Source: DASYRM01 sp036004405 (GTDB taxonomy: Bacteria > Acidobacteriota > Vicinamibacteria > Vicinamibacterales > UBA2999). From it: DNA of 64,000 bases. Numbering within the stretch: position 1 is the stretch's first letter; every line of letters starts with the position of its first letter. The DNA is taken from contig DASYRM010000061.1 in the NCBI GenBank assembly GCA_036004405.1, forward strand, positions 1 to 64,000. The letters are read 5' to 3'. Below the pieces are notes generated by a model that saw nothing but the letters and a program-made list of their open reading frames with translations, made no database searches and was not told where the DNA came from. The translations under genes and the position numbers were made by a program. Of this stretch, positions 17,989 through 25,744 are shown in pieces.

Positions 17989-19290
17989 GTGACGTCCCTG
18001 GCCGAGGCCACTCCTTCCCCAGTCGAAACGGCCGCGGTCGAGGGGCCCTGGTATCGCCAGGTCACCAGCGATCAGTGGCGGGCGTTCTGGGCCGTATTCC
18101 TGGGATGGATCGTCGATTCCTTCGACTTCAACATCCTGACCTTCATCGTCATCGATATCCAGAAAAGCTTCACCGTGGACAACGCGTTGGCGGGCGCGCT
18201 GGGCACCGTGACGCTGGTCATGCGGCTCGCCGGCGGCACCATTGCCGGCACGGCGGCCGACAAATGGGGCCGCAAGGGGCCGCTGCTGGTCTCGGTGCTC
18301 TGGTTTTCATTGTTCGCAGCGCTGAGCGGCTTCTCCACGTCGTACGCGATGCTCTTCGCCCTGCGCGCGCTGTTCGGACTCGGCATGGGCGGCGAGTGGG
18401 CGGCGGGCATGCCCCTCGTGCTCGAGCACTGGCCGACCAAACTTCGCGGCATCGCCTCGGGGCTGCTGCTGGGCGGGTGGTACTGGGGCTACCTGTTTGC
18501 CGCCGCCGCGTTCCAGTTCATCTATCCGCTCGTCGCCACGGAAAACCCCGACTTCGCGTGGCGCGCCATGTTCTGGCTCTGCGTGATCCCGGCGCTCTTC
18601 ACGCTGTGGATCCGCAGCAAGGTGCCGGAGAGCCCGGTGTGGCTGGCGCGGCAGCGCGAGCTCGCGGCGCGAGGTCCCGCCGAGCGGGCCGCCGAACCGT
18701 CGTTCTCGCTCGCCCGCATCTTCAAGCCCGACATGATCGGCGTGACGATCCGCACCACCCTCGTGATCGGCGCCTTCATGTGCATCTACTATTCGCTCAA
18801 CTTCTGGTATCCGACGTTCCTGCGCGAGGCCGGCCGGCCCGTGCTGCCGTACCTGGCGGCGTTCAACTTCGGCGCGATCGCCGGCACCGCCACGTTCGGG
18901 CGGTTGTCGGAAGGGCGCCTCGGCCGGCGGGGCGCCGCGACGATCAACGTCATTCTCGGCATCGCCTCGCTGCCGTTGTATCTCCACGCGACGGATCCGA
19001 TGCTGCTCGGGCTCGGCGCCCTGATGATGGGCTTCTTCGGCATGGGCGTGTGGGGCATGGCGCCCGCCTACAGCAACGAGTCGTTCCCCACCGAGGTGCG
19101 CGGCGTGGGCCCCGGCTTCTGCTATCACGCTGCCGCGGCGATTGGCGCCACGATGCCGACCGTGCTCGGCTTTCTCAAGGACCAGGGCTTCGTGATGGTC
19201 AACGCCATGAGCCTCGCGATGGTCCTTTCGGGGATTGCCGCCATGGTTATCTGGCTCGGGCCCGAGACCCGCGGCCGGGTCTTCAAATGA
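17989..19290 (+). CDS. MFS transporter, sugar/aromatic acid/lactate symporter type
   Basis: 433 aa, 12 helices. Helix 1 has GWIVDSFDFNILTFI, a D-x-F-D pattern typical of AAHS/SHS carboxylate-proton symporters; GRKGPLL in the 2-3 loop and ALFGLGMGGEWAAGMPL in helix 4 agree. The second half has PAYSNESFPTEVRGVG, the usual C-half A-motif-like loop. Likely an inner-membrane importer of an organic acid. The start is GTG; the next in-frame starts would remove the N-terminal amphipathic segment. The stop overlaps the ATG of the lactonase-like gene (ATGA), so the two are translationally coupled and probably share a substrate pathway. Confidence 0.85.
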   Translation: MTSLAEATPSPVETAAVEGPWYRQVTSDQWRAFWAVFLGWIVDSFDFNILTFIVIDIQKSFTVDNALAGALGTVTLVMRLAGGTIAGTAADKWGRKGPLLVSVLWFSLFAALSGFSTSYAMLFALRALFGLGMGGEWAAGMPLVLEHWPTKLRGIASGLLLGGWYWGYLFAAAAFQFIYPLVATENPDFAWRAMFWLCVIPALFTLWIRSKVPESPVWLARQRELAARGPAERAAEPSFSLARIFKPDMIGVTIRTTLVIGAFMCIYYSLNFWYPTFLREAGRPVLPYLAAFNFGAIAGTATFGRLSEGRLGRRGAATINVILGIASLPLYLHATDPMLLGLGALMMGFFGMGVWGMAPAYSNESFPTEVRGVGPGFCYHAAAAIGATMPTVLGFLKDQGFVMVNAMSLAMVLSGIAAMVIWLGPETRGRVFK

Positions 19291-20069
19291 TGCGGGAGTT
19301 TCACGAGATCTACGCGGTGCGCTACGCGCACCACGATCGCAAGGCCCACGAAAACTACATCCTCGGCGATCCGCACGACACCAACGAGCCGCTCGCGTAC
19401 TTCGTGTGGGTGATCAAAGGCGCGAATCGCACCTTCGTCCTCGACACCGGTTTCGACCAGGCGATGGCCGAGAAGCGCGGGCGCCGCATCGTGCGGCCGG
19501 TGGCCGAGGGGCTGCGCGCGATCGGAGTAAACCCCGACACGGTGACCGACGTCGTCATCAGCCACCTGCACTACGACCATTGCGGCAATCACACGCTTTT
19601 CCCGCAGGCGCGGTATCACCTGCAGGACCGCGAGATGATGTACGCCACCGGCCGCTACATGTGCCACGGGCACCAGCGCATCCCATTCGAGACCGAAGAC
19701 GTGGTGGCGATGGTGCGCCGCGTGTTCGACGAGCGGGTGGTGTTTCACAATGGCGACGAGCAGCTCGCGCTCGGCCTGACGGTACATCACGTGGGCGGCC
19801 ACTCGATGGGGCTGCAGTGCCTGCGCGTGGCAACACGGCGCGGCCACGTGGTGCTCGCCGCCGACGCCACGCACCTCTACTCGCACATCGAGCAGGGCCG
19901 GGTCTTTCCGGTGTGCTACAGCGTGGCGGAAACGCTGGAAGGCTACGCGACGATCAAGCGGCTGGCCGATTCGCCGGGGCACATCGTCCCCGGGCACGAC
20001 CCGGACGTTCTGAACCGCTATCCGGCGGCAGCGCCCGGTCTGGAAGACTGGGTCGTGCGGCTGGATTGA
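19287..20069 (+). CDS. Metallo-beta-lactamase-fold lactonase, N-acyl-homoserine-lactonase-like
   Basis: 260 aa, the size of AiiA/AttM-type lactonases. The dinuclear zinc motif HLHYDH is at residues 93-98 (HxHxDH), with further ligands expected at HxxGHS near residue 170 (HHVGGHSMG), at the Asp of AADATH and at GHD near residue 240. The family hydrolyses lactone rings of AHL signals or related lactones in the cytoplasm. Coupling to an organic-acid MFS carrier by an ATGA overlap argues for a catabolic lactone rather than quorum quenching, but this is inference. The stop is followed directly by the dispersed 26-bp palindrome. Confidence 0.8.
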   Translation: MMREFHEIYAVRYAHHDRKAHENYILGDPHDTNEPLAYFVWVIKGANRTFVLDTGFDQAMAEKRGRRIVRPVAEGLRAIGVNPDTVTDVVISHLHYDHCGNHTLFPQARYHLQDREMMYATGRYMCHGHQRIPFETEDVVAMVRRVFDERVVFHNGDEQLALGLTVHHVGGHSMGLQCLRVATRRGHVVLAADATHLYSHIEQGRVFPVCYSVAETLEGYATIKRLADSPGHIVPGHDPDVLNRYPAAAPGLEDWVVRLD

Positions 20070-20095
20070 ACGGGCCGCCTGAAGGCGGCCCCTAC
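20070..20095 (-). repeat. Dispersed 26-bp palindrome, copy 1
   Basis: Core GGGCCGCC-TGAA-GGCGGCCC (8-bp perfect stem, 20072-20091) flanked by AC and CTAC. It fills the whole gap between two convergent stops and would fold in either transcript. Confidence 0.9.
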
Positions 20096-20322
20096 TAGAG
20101 CGCGTATTCGCGGCTGACCGGAGCCTGCGCGCGCATGGTGTCGAAGAACGCCATCATCCGCTCCACGGCGCAGCGCGCGGCGTTAGACGTGCGGAACACC
20201 TGCATCACCGAGCACTCGCCATCCTGAATCACCAGCAGCCATCCCCGTTCGGTGGGGGCGATGCTGTAGTGCGGACGAGGGCCAGGCTCAGGCGACGGCA
20301 AGGTGGCAACGGCGTTACCCAT
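20095..20322 (-). CDS. Small hypothetical protein (75 aa)
   Basis: 75 aa, not recognised. It reads as a compact domain with APTERGWLLVIQDGECSVMQVF and an alpha-helical end rich in Ala/Arg/Met (AARCAVERMMAFFDTM). No signal peptide or membrane helix is visible. I chose ATG 20322 because AGCAGG precedes it closely and the longer frame adds Arg/Ala-rich sequence of shadow-frame character. Codon use (GC-rich third positions) supports coding. It converges on the lactonase gene with the palindrome between. Confidence 0.5.
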   Translation of the reverse strand: MGNAVATLPSPEPGPRPHYSIAPTERGWLLVIQDGECSVMQVFRTSNAARCAVERMMAFFDTMRAQAPVSREYAL

Positions 20323-20700
20323 GCCTGCTTGATCTACAAGGTCCGTACCCGCCTGTATCTGCCAACGCCGACACGGCGTTGCACGCGGAGCCGCCCCGCG
20401 AGCGGCGACAAGCCGACACACGCACCTTCAGATTTGTGAAACGCCTCTCGCAGGGCCACGTACGTAGAGGCGGACCTTCAGGCCCGCCTGCGCCTCACCT
20501 GCCGCCCCCACCTCCCTACCTGCCTGTGATCCTCGTGACACTTTCCGCACCTCGCTGGGGAACGCCCGGGCACCGACATCGCTGAATTTGGCTCAGTTCG
20601 CCGCAGGTGTGGTCATGGCATCGCTCGTGCGATGACATCCCTCGCCACCCCCACGGCACGCAAGCCGCGCCCTCGGCCGGCTCGCCAGGAGATTCTGTCA
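20323..20700. other. 378-bp intergenic region with imperfect hairpins
   Basis: No coding frame looks real. It holds an imperfect dyad around 20468-20490 (AGGCGGACCT then AGGCCCGCCT), a GCGGAGCCGCCCCGC stretch near 20390 and repeated short CCACC/CCTACC motifs. A divergent promoter for both neighbours must lie here, but no hexamer pair is convincing. The last 15 nt include AGGAG, the SD of the next gene. Confidence 0.5.
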
Positions 20701-21618
20701 ATGGAACGACACGACACGACAATGCGCGCCGCTCGCTATCTGCTCGGCGCGGGAACGATTGCGATTGCGATGGTGGCAACGACGACCGCACGCGTGTCGG
20801 CGGAGACAACGGCGTGCATCGGTGAAGTGCCGACCGTCTGCGGCCACGTCTTCTCAGACCAGGGCACGAGCGACGGCGATTTTCAGGTGGGTGAAGGCGT
20901 CAGCGACATCACCGTGGTGTTGACGACCTTGGGGGGCGAGTTGGTGGCAACGGCGACGCCGAACAATCCGACGATGACATCGTGCTCCGAAGGCGTGAGC
21001 GACCCCGGGTGCGGCTACTACAGCTTCGATATCAACGAACCCGGTGACTACCTCGTCTGCATCGTACTCTCGGGGCAGTCCATGGACTGCAGCGACACGA
21101 TGGAACATCCCGAGACACAGCACGTCGCTGGCGGCACCCCCGGCCAAACCGCAGACTTCGAGCTGCCGTCGGACGAGCCTCCACCGCCGCCCGTGTGGGG
21201 CAGTGGCACGGGCACGCCGGGCTACTGGAAGAATCACAGCAGCGCGTGGCCGGTGGACACGATCGTGATCGGTGACCCGGCGCTCAAGACGTGGAGCTTC
21301 ACCAAGGAGCAGGCAATCGCGCTCCTGAGCAAGCCCGTCGCCGGCGACAAGACCTACACTATCTTTGCGTCGCTGGTCTCGGCCATGCTCAACGTCTACG
21401 GTGACGCGAACAACCCCGTGTGCATTGCCAACGAGATCACCGACGCCCATCACTGGTTCAGCCTCTACGGCGGCACCGTGGGCGTGGGAAGCGGCGTCAA
21501 AGCCAAGAGCGACGCCTGGGTTGGTGGGCCAACCAACCCGTTCAAGGCAGCCGAACTGATTCACACCAAGATGGACGACTACAACAACGGCCTCCTCTGC
21601 GCCCCTCACAGGAACTAG
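20701..21618 (+). CDS. Secreted protein with prealbumin/SdrD-like domain and GTPGYWKNH domain
   Basis: 305 aa. After a signal peptide (LLGAGTIAIAMVATTTARVSAE, about residues 14-35), a beta-sandwich domain (about 40-155) has the 'V-x-D-x-N' style of SdrD-B/prealbumin-like modules: CGHVFSDQGTSDGDFQVGEGV and GYYSFDINEPGDYLV. A Pro-rich linker leads to a GTPGYWKNH module (about 177-305), found in secreted proteins of several environmental phyla and of unknown function. ATG 20701 is supported by AGGAG 9 nt upstream. There is no PEP-CTERM or anchor. A strong intrinsic terminator follows the stop. Confidence 0.75.
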   Translation: MERHDTTMRAARYLLGAGTIAIAMVATTTARVSAETTACIGEVPTVCGHVFSDQGTSDGDFQVGEGVSDITVVLTTLGGELVATATPNNPTMTSCSEGVSDPGCGYYSFDINEPGDYLVCIVLSGQSMDCSDTMEHPETQHVAGGTPGQTADFELPSDEPPPPPVWGSGTGTPGYWKNHSSAWPVDTIVIGDPALKTWSFTKEQAIALLSKPVAGDKTYTIFASLVSAMLNVYGDANNPVCIANEITDAHHWFSLYGGTVGVGSGVKAKSDAWVGGPTNPFKAAELIHTKMDDYNNGLLCAPHRN

Positions 21619-21635
21619 CGCAGGCGAGCGAATCA

Positions 21636-21669
21636 AGAAGGGCCAGCCTCCGGGCTGGCCCTTCTATTT
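21636..21669. terminator. Strong intrinsic terminator, convergent position
   Basis: A perfect 13-bp stem (AGAAGGGCCAGCC with GGCTGGCCCTTCT) with a 4-nt loop is followed by ATTTG. It lies between the GTPGYWKNH gene and the 3' end of the MaoC gene, and the A/T flanks on both sides could let it work bidirectionally. It overlaps the last codons of the MaoC gene. Confidence 0.85.
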
Positions 21670-22173
21670 GGGGCTCTCGGGAAACGCCGTGCGGGCGGTT
21701 TTGGGTACGTGATCGCGCTTGTAGACCATGAAGGTGCGGAAGAACTCGATGACCACCGTGCCGTCCTGCTTCACGCCGGTCGTCTTCACCCGCACGATGC
21801 CGACGTTGGGGCGCGACTTCGACTCCCGCGCCTCCATCACCTCACTCTTCGAGTACACCGTATCCCCCTCGAAGAGCGGATTCGGCAGCCGCACCTCGTC
21901 CCACCCCAGGTTGGCCATCACGTTGAACGAGAGGTCGATGGTGGACTGGCCGGTGACGAGCGCGAGCGTGAACGTGGAATCCACCAGCGGCTGGCCGAAC
22001 TCGGTCTGAGCCGCATAGGCGCGATCGAAGTGGATCGGGTTCATGTTCTGCGTGAGCAGCGTGAACCAGCTGTTGTCGACCGGCAGCACGGTGCGTCCCA
22101 GCGGGTGGTGGTAGACGTCGCCCACCGTGAAGTCCTCGTAGACGCGCCCCGTCCATCCTGTTTTCACCGCCAT
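21664..22173 (-). CDS. MaoC-family (hot-dog) hydratase/dehydratase
   Basis: 169 aa, single hot-dog fold. YEDFTVGDVYHHPLGRTV is the typical MaoC opening, and DNSWFTLLTQNMNPIHFDRAYA carries the catalytic Asp/His hydratase motif (N-x-x-H of the R-hydratase signature). Members hydrate enoyl-CoA or dehydrate beta-methylmalyl-CoA and related esters in the cytoplasm. A CitE-like CoA-ester lyase lies 4.5 kb away, which makes a mesaconyl/methylmalyl-type role worth considering, though the two are not in one operon. The start at 22173 leaves out a non-conserved extension. A 14-bp inverted repeat stands 24 nt upstream. Confidence 0.8.
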   Translation of the reverse strand: MAVKTGWTGRVYEDFTVGDVYHHPLGRTVLPVDNSWFTLLTQNMNPIHFDRAYAAQTEFGQPLVDSTFTLALVTGQSTIDLSFNVMANLGWDEVRLPNPLFEGDTVYSKSEVMEARESKSRPNVGIVRVKTTGVKQDGTVVIEFFRTFMVYKRDHVPKTARTAFPESPK

Positions 22174-22196
22174 TGTCTGCTCCACCTCGCCGACGG

Positions 22197-22241
22197 CTTG
22201 AAGATTCCGCTGAACCGGCACCTCGATGCGGAATCTTCAAG
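22197..22241. repeat. 14-bp perfect inverted repeat upstream of the MaoC gene
   Basis: CTTGAAGATTCCGC (22197-22210) and GCGGAATCTTCAAG (22228-22241) with a 17-nt spacer. It is markedly less GC-rich than its surroundings. It could be an operator, a 5'-leader hairpin or the end of a small inserted element. Confidence 0.75.
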
Positions 22242-22242
22242 A

Positions 22243-22341
22243 CGTCCCGCCCCGCCGAAGGCGGGGCCAAAAAGACACTGCGCTAGCGAGGCTGAGCATC
22301 GAAAAAGCAGGAAAGGAGGATCGAGCGAAGCCTCGCTAGCC
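22243..22341. repeat. Composite dispersed element, copy 1
   Basis: A hairpin GCCCCGCC-GAA-GGCGGGGC is followed by AGACACTGCGCTAGCGAGGC and, 40 nt later, by GCCTCGCTAGC, the reverse complement of the end of that segment. The same order of parts occurs at 24944-24999. It lies between divergent MaoC and SDR genes. Confidence 0.65.
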
Positions 22342-22342
22342 G

Positions 22343-22348
22343 TACCAT
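22343..22348 (+). promoter_or_regulatory. -10-like TACCAT for the SDR gene
   Basis: TACCAT ends 9 nt before ATG 22358 with no SD between; the same hexamer serves hisC. Confidence 0.35.
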
Positions 22349-22357
22349 AACGCAACT

Positions 22358-23146
22358 ATGCGGACGCTCGAGGGGCGGTGCGCCCTCATCACCGGATCGA
22401 CGCAGGGCCTGGGCCTGGCTGCGGCACACCGTTTCGCTGCCGCCGGCGCTCACGTCGTTCTGAGCGGCCTGGCGTCGCCGGAGGAGGCCGCTGCAACCGC
22501 CTCCGCCCTCGAGTCGGCCCACGGCGTGCGCGCGCTCTACGCGGCCGGCGACCTTTCGCGCCCCGCCGACATCGAGAGCATCGTCGATACGGCGAAGCGC
22601 GCCTTCGGCGCGGTGGACATCCTGGTGAACAACGCCGTGGTACGCCACGCGGCACCGATTGAGGCCTTCGGGGCCGACAGATGGGACGAGGGGCTGGCGG
22701 TCAACCTGTCGGCCGCCTTTCACCTGATCCGGCTCACGGTGCCGATGATGCAGGCGGGCGGCTGGGGCCGGATTCTGAACGTGTCGTCGATCTACGGGTT
22801 CAAGGGCGCAGCGAACCGCGTGGCCTACGTGACCACCAAGACGGCGCTTCTTGGGCTGACACGCGCGGTGGCACTCGAAGGGCTGCCGCACGGCATCACG
22901 TGCAACGCGGTGTGCCCGGGCACCACGGAAACGCCGGTGCACGAGGCCGCCATCCAGGCCTCGATGGCCACGCAGTCGATCACACGCGAAGAGGCCGAAC
23001 GCCGCTTCTTCGCGACCAAGCAGCCGACAGGGCGGTTCATCTCCGCCGAGCAGGTTGCGGCGCTGATGGTGTTCCTGTGTGGCCCCGACGCGAGCGATAT
23101 CAACGGCGCCGCACTGCCGGTCGACGGCGCCTGGTCAGCCTCGTAA
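22358..23146 (+). CDS. Short-chain dehydrogenase, 3-hydroxybutyrate dehydrogenase-like
   Basis: 262 aa, classical SDR. The NAD-binding TGSTQGLG motif is at 12-19, NNAV at 91-94, the catalytic Ser pair at 143-144 (NVSSIYG) and YVTTK (Tyr157, Lys161). The Rossmann beta-2 end has no Asp (VLSGLASPEE), as in 3-hydroxybutyrate dehydrogenases. The C-terminal region with QSITREEAE and FFATKQPTGRFI also matches that group, which interconverts 3-hydroxybutyrate and acetoacetate with NAD. The gene is single and convergent with the methyltransferase gene. Confidence 0.85.
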   Translation: MRTLEGRCALITGSTQGLGLAAAHRFAAAGAHVVLSGLASPEEAAATASALESAHGVRALYAAGDLSRPADIESIVDTAKRAFGAVDILVNNAVVRHAAPIEAFGADRWDEGLAVNLSAAFHLIRLTVPMMQAGGWGRILNVSSIYGFKGAANRVAYVTTKTALLGLTRAVALEGLPHGITCNAVCPGTTETPVHEAAIQASMATQSITREEAERRFFATKQPTGRFISAEQVAALMVFLCGPDASDINGAALPVDGAWSAS

Positions 23147-23188
23147 GTCGGGCCGGGTGCAGCCGCAGACAGGCCGCGCCGTTCACGT

Positions 23189-23809
23189 TCACACGCGTTC
23201 AAAGTATCCCGACCAGAACGCCTTGCCCGTGGAGAGCGTCAGGCGCGCCTGATGCGTGAGCCGCAGCTCTCGCTGCGCCAGCACGCGCCGCAACTGATGC
23301 GGATCGACGAACGCGAAGTCCCCGGCCAGCGTAACCATCGACGGATACGCCGACGGCGTGACGGCCTCGTGCGCGTCGGACGGTATCTGCAGGACCACCG
23401 ACAGGTGCCCACCGCGGGCCACCAGCGAGACGGCGGCGTCGAGGCACTGCCCGGTCCCCGCGTGCTCGAAGAGCAGCGCGGCGTGCACGAGCGACACCGG
23501 CTCCAGATTCAGTGTGTCGTGCTCGAGGTCGACGCAGTGGAGCTCGAGGCCCCTCAGGTCCGGGAACCGGGCCTTGGTGGCGGCGAGATAGCCGGGGTTG
23601 AGGTCGATGCCCACCACACGCGTCGTCAGCGTGCTGTCTACGTGCTCGAGGCCGTTGCCGCCCGCCACGCCCAGCACCGCCACCGAGCGCGGCCGCAGGC
23701 GCGCCAGCGCCTCGCCGAAGAGGTCGGCGAGCGGCGCCAGTTGATCGACGGCGGCCGACCCCATGTGGCCCTCGTAGTCCTCGAGCGGGAGGGCCAGCCA
23801 TGGGTTCAT
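23189..23809 (-). CDS. Class I SAM-dependent methyltransferase
   Basis: 206 aa. Motif I is VAVLGVAGGNGLEHV (about 43-57), motif II VVGIDLNPGYL with the ribose-binding Asp, and motif III LELHCVDLEHDTL. HAALLFEH stands at the position that precedes substrate contact. Family members methylate small molecules or proteins in the cytoplasm; no substrate is indicated here. The MNPWLALPLEDYEGHM opening is conserved in related proteins. A TACGAT box 7 nt before the ATG suggests leaderless expression. Confidence 0.8.
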   Translation of the reverse strand: MNPWLALPLEDYEGHMGSAAVDQLAPLADLFGEALARLRPRSVAVLGVAGGNGLEHVDSTLTTRVVGIDLNPGYLAATKARFPDLRGLELHCVDLEHDTLNLEPVSLVHAALLFEHAGTGQCLDAAVSLVARGGHLSVVLQIPSDAHEAVTPSAYPSMVTLAGDFAFVDPHQLRRVLAQRELRLTHQARLTLSTGKAFWSGYFERV

Positions 23810-23816
23810 CGTCTCG

Positions 23817-23822
23817 ATCGTA
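23817..23822 (-). promoter_or_regulatory. -10-like TACGAT for the methyltransferase gene
   Basis: TACGAT on the minus strand ends 7 nt before ATG 23809; no SD is present. Confidence 0.4.
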
Positions 23823-23910
23823 ACAAGCCGCGCTCCACCTCAGCTAGCGCTGCGGTCGGCAGGCGTCGGGTGGCCAGGATGGGATGGGGCGGTCTGACCG
23901 CCCCCGATAT

Positions 23911-24810
23911 TCAGCGGACGCGGCCGTCCATCGACAGGCCTGAGAGCACGAGCGGCGACTTGGCGCCCATGCTGATATTGCCGATGTTGCCCGAGGCGCC
24001 CGACGGCCGATCGGCGGTGACGCGGAACTGGTGGCTCTGGCGCTCCACCATCGTGGCCACCTCCTTGCCCCACTCGGTCAGCAGCCCGGCGATGCGCGTG
24101 GGGCTGTTGATGTTTTCGAACTTGCCGCCGGTGTACTTGGTGACCGAGATGCCGATCTGGGTCTGATTCCCTCCACCGCTGGCCGAGCCGGTGCCGCTGT
24201 TGAATAGGATGACGTGAACGGTTGTGGGCCTCGCCTCGAGCCGCTTCATCATCCGCTCGACGTCGCTGTCCCTGACGTTCGTGTCGCCGGCGGTGGTGCC
24301 AACGCTGATGACCACCGGGAAGTAGTCGGTCTTGTCCTTCTCGATCCGCTGCGTTGCCTCGGCGAGGCTCTCGACGAAGCGTCCGGCGCCCGTGTCGGGG
24401 GCCAGCACGTCCATCGCCTTCTGCATCGCGGCTCGATCGGTGGTCGGTTTGGTGAGGAAGCGGGGCTGAGGTGCCGTGCTCACGATGGTGACTTCGAGGT
24501 TCTCGGGCATGGCCTCGAGCAGGGCCTTCACGCCGTTCTTCAGATGCTGGACGTTCCCGCTGCCCAGGCCGATGCCGTTGTCGAGCAGAATCTGGAGCTT
24601 CACCGGCCAGTTCACCGGTTCGATCTTTGTCACCTTGGCGTCGGCGCCGTTCTCCATCACCCGAAGGTCGCCTGCCTCGACGGTTTTGGCCGGCGCACCC
24701 GTGCCATCGAGAATGCTGGCAAACACCTGAATTTGCTTCGAGTTCTGCGCCGCGACCAAGGCGCTGAACAGACTGACACCCGCGATCGTAGCGAGCAGCT
24801 TCACACGCAT
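23911..24810 (-). CDS. Secreted VWFA-like protein with degenerate MIDAS
   Basis: 299 aa. A signal peptide (residues 1-21, ending LVAAQ) leads into QIQVFASILDGTGAPAKTVEAGDLRV, the beta domain that precedes von Willebrand A folds in a large acidobacterial VWFA-related family. The MIDAS position reads DNGIG (about residue 69) instead of D-x-S-x-S, so metal-dependent ligand binding of the usual kind is doubtful. The remaining Rossmann strands (EVTIVSTAP, FPVVISVG, TVHVILFNSG) are intact. ATG 24810 is supported by GGAGGAGG a few nt upstream. No neighbour is clearly functionally linked. Confidence 0.7.
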   Translation of the reverse strand: MRVKLLATIAGVSLFSALVAAQNSKQIQVFASILDGTGAPAKTVEAGDLRVMENGADAKVTKIEPVNWPVKLQILLDNGIGLGSGNVQHLKNGVKALLEAMPENLEVTIVSTAPQPRFLTKPTTDRAAMQKAMDVLAPDTGAGRFVESLAEATQRIEKDKTDYFPVVISVGTTAGDTNVRDSDVERMMKRLEARPTTVHVILFNSGTGSASGGGNQTQIGISVTKYTGGKFENINSPTRIAGLLTEWGKEVATMVERQSHQFRVTADRPSGASGNIGNISMGAKSPLVLSGLSMDGRVR

Positions 24811-24943
24811 GACGGAGCCTCCTCCGAGATTCAGGGCGGACGCGCACTGACGCTGGACGCTGCATAAGACGCCAGATCCGGGCATTTGGTTCAGCGGGAC
24901 CGCACTCTGACGTAGCGAGAGGTCTCGGCTCTAGCCCGTCAGC

Positions 24944-24999
24944 GCCCGCCCGGAGGGCGGGCAATTAGACACTGCCCTGGCGAGGCAAAGCCTCGCCAG
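24944..24999. repeat. Composite dispersed element, copy 2
   Basis: Hairpin GCCCGCCC-GGA-GGGCGGGC (24944-24962), then TTAGACACTGCC, then a 10-bp perfect hairpin CTGGCGAGGC-AAA-GCCTCGCCAG (24977-24999). It ends 2 nt from the stop of the ABC permease gene and may act as that operon's 3' end structure. Confidence 0.75.
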
Positions 25000-25001
25000 C
25001 T

Positions 25002-25742
25002 TTATTCCCATTTGAAGAAGCGCGACGCCAGCGCGGTGAAGAGCGCGCCGAACAGCGCGATGGCCGCCACATCCCAGAGATGGGACGCGATCGGATCGCC
25101 ACGCCAGACGCCCTGGAGCAGCGACACGGCGTATGTCATCGGCATGACGCGCGCCATCATCTGGAGCCACGGCGGCAGCAACGCGATCGGGAAGAAGAGG
25201 CCCGACAGCGCGATCATGGGGTAGAAGATCACGCCGGCCAGCGGCTGCGCAAACCGCGCCGTGGGCACGACGCTCGCGATCAGGAAACCGACCGAGAGAA
25301 TGCCGCAGGTCGAGAACAGGAGCGCGGCGGCGAACCTCAGCATTTCGCCCGGCGTGTCGGGCGCGTAATAGCGACGCCCCGCCACCAGCAGCAACGCGAG
25401 CGTCACGGCCGTGAAGAGCAGCTTCACCAGGACGTGAGCGGTGAGGATGGTCGCGGGGTGCAGCGGCGTGGCGCGCAGACGTTTCAGGATGCCGCCCTCG
25501 CGGTAGATCGCGATGATCGTCACGAGCGAGACGACAGCGCTCGTCGCCATCAGAATCGCGGCCAGCACCGGCAGCCCGGTCTTGACGAACGCCGCTTCCG
25601 GCGATGCCGGGCCCGCGCCGCGCATGAGGCGCCCCAGGACGACGAACACCAGCACCGGCACGCCGATGGTGCCGAAGAGGCCGAGCGGTTCCCGCGCGAA
25701 GATCTTGATCTCGAGCCAGGTGAGCTGCCAGAGGCCGTTCAT
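25002..25742 (-). CDS. ABC-2 type transporter permease
   Basis: 246 aa with six predicted helices. LTWLEIKIFAREPLGLFGTIGVPVLVF is the usual opening of ABC-2 permeases, and the segment GVIFYPMIALSGLFFPIALLPPWLQ with ARVMPMTYAVSLLQGVW is the conserved C-terminal ABC-2 signature. It forms the membrane part of an exporter for a drug, lipid or polysaccharide with the ATPase whose stop is 2 nt upstream. ATG 25742 is dictated by this junction. Confidence 0.88.
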   Translation of the reverse strand: MNGLWQLTWLEIKIFAREPLGLFGTIGVPVLVFVVLGRLMRGAGPASPEAAFVKTGLPVLAAILMATSAVVSLVTIIAIYREGGILKRLRATPLHPATILTAHVLVKLLFTAVTLALLLVAGRRYYAPDTPGEMLRFAAALLFSTCGILSVGFLIASVVPTARFAQPLAGVIFYPMIALSGLFFPIALLPPWLQMMARVMPMTYAVSLLQGVWRGDPIASHLWDVAAIALFGALFTALASRFFKWE

Positions 25743-25744
25743 GT

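Noticed and set aside
19287..20069. Quorum-quenching AHL lactonase as firm assignment
   Set aside because: The HxHxDH fold is shared by many lactonases; coupling to an organic-acid carrier argues for another substrate.
20323..20700. Hidden tRNA or small RNA in the 378-bp gap
   Set aside because: No cloverleaf, TTCGA box or terminator with U-run is visible.
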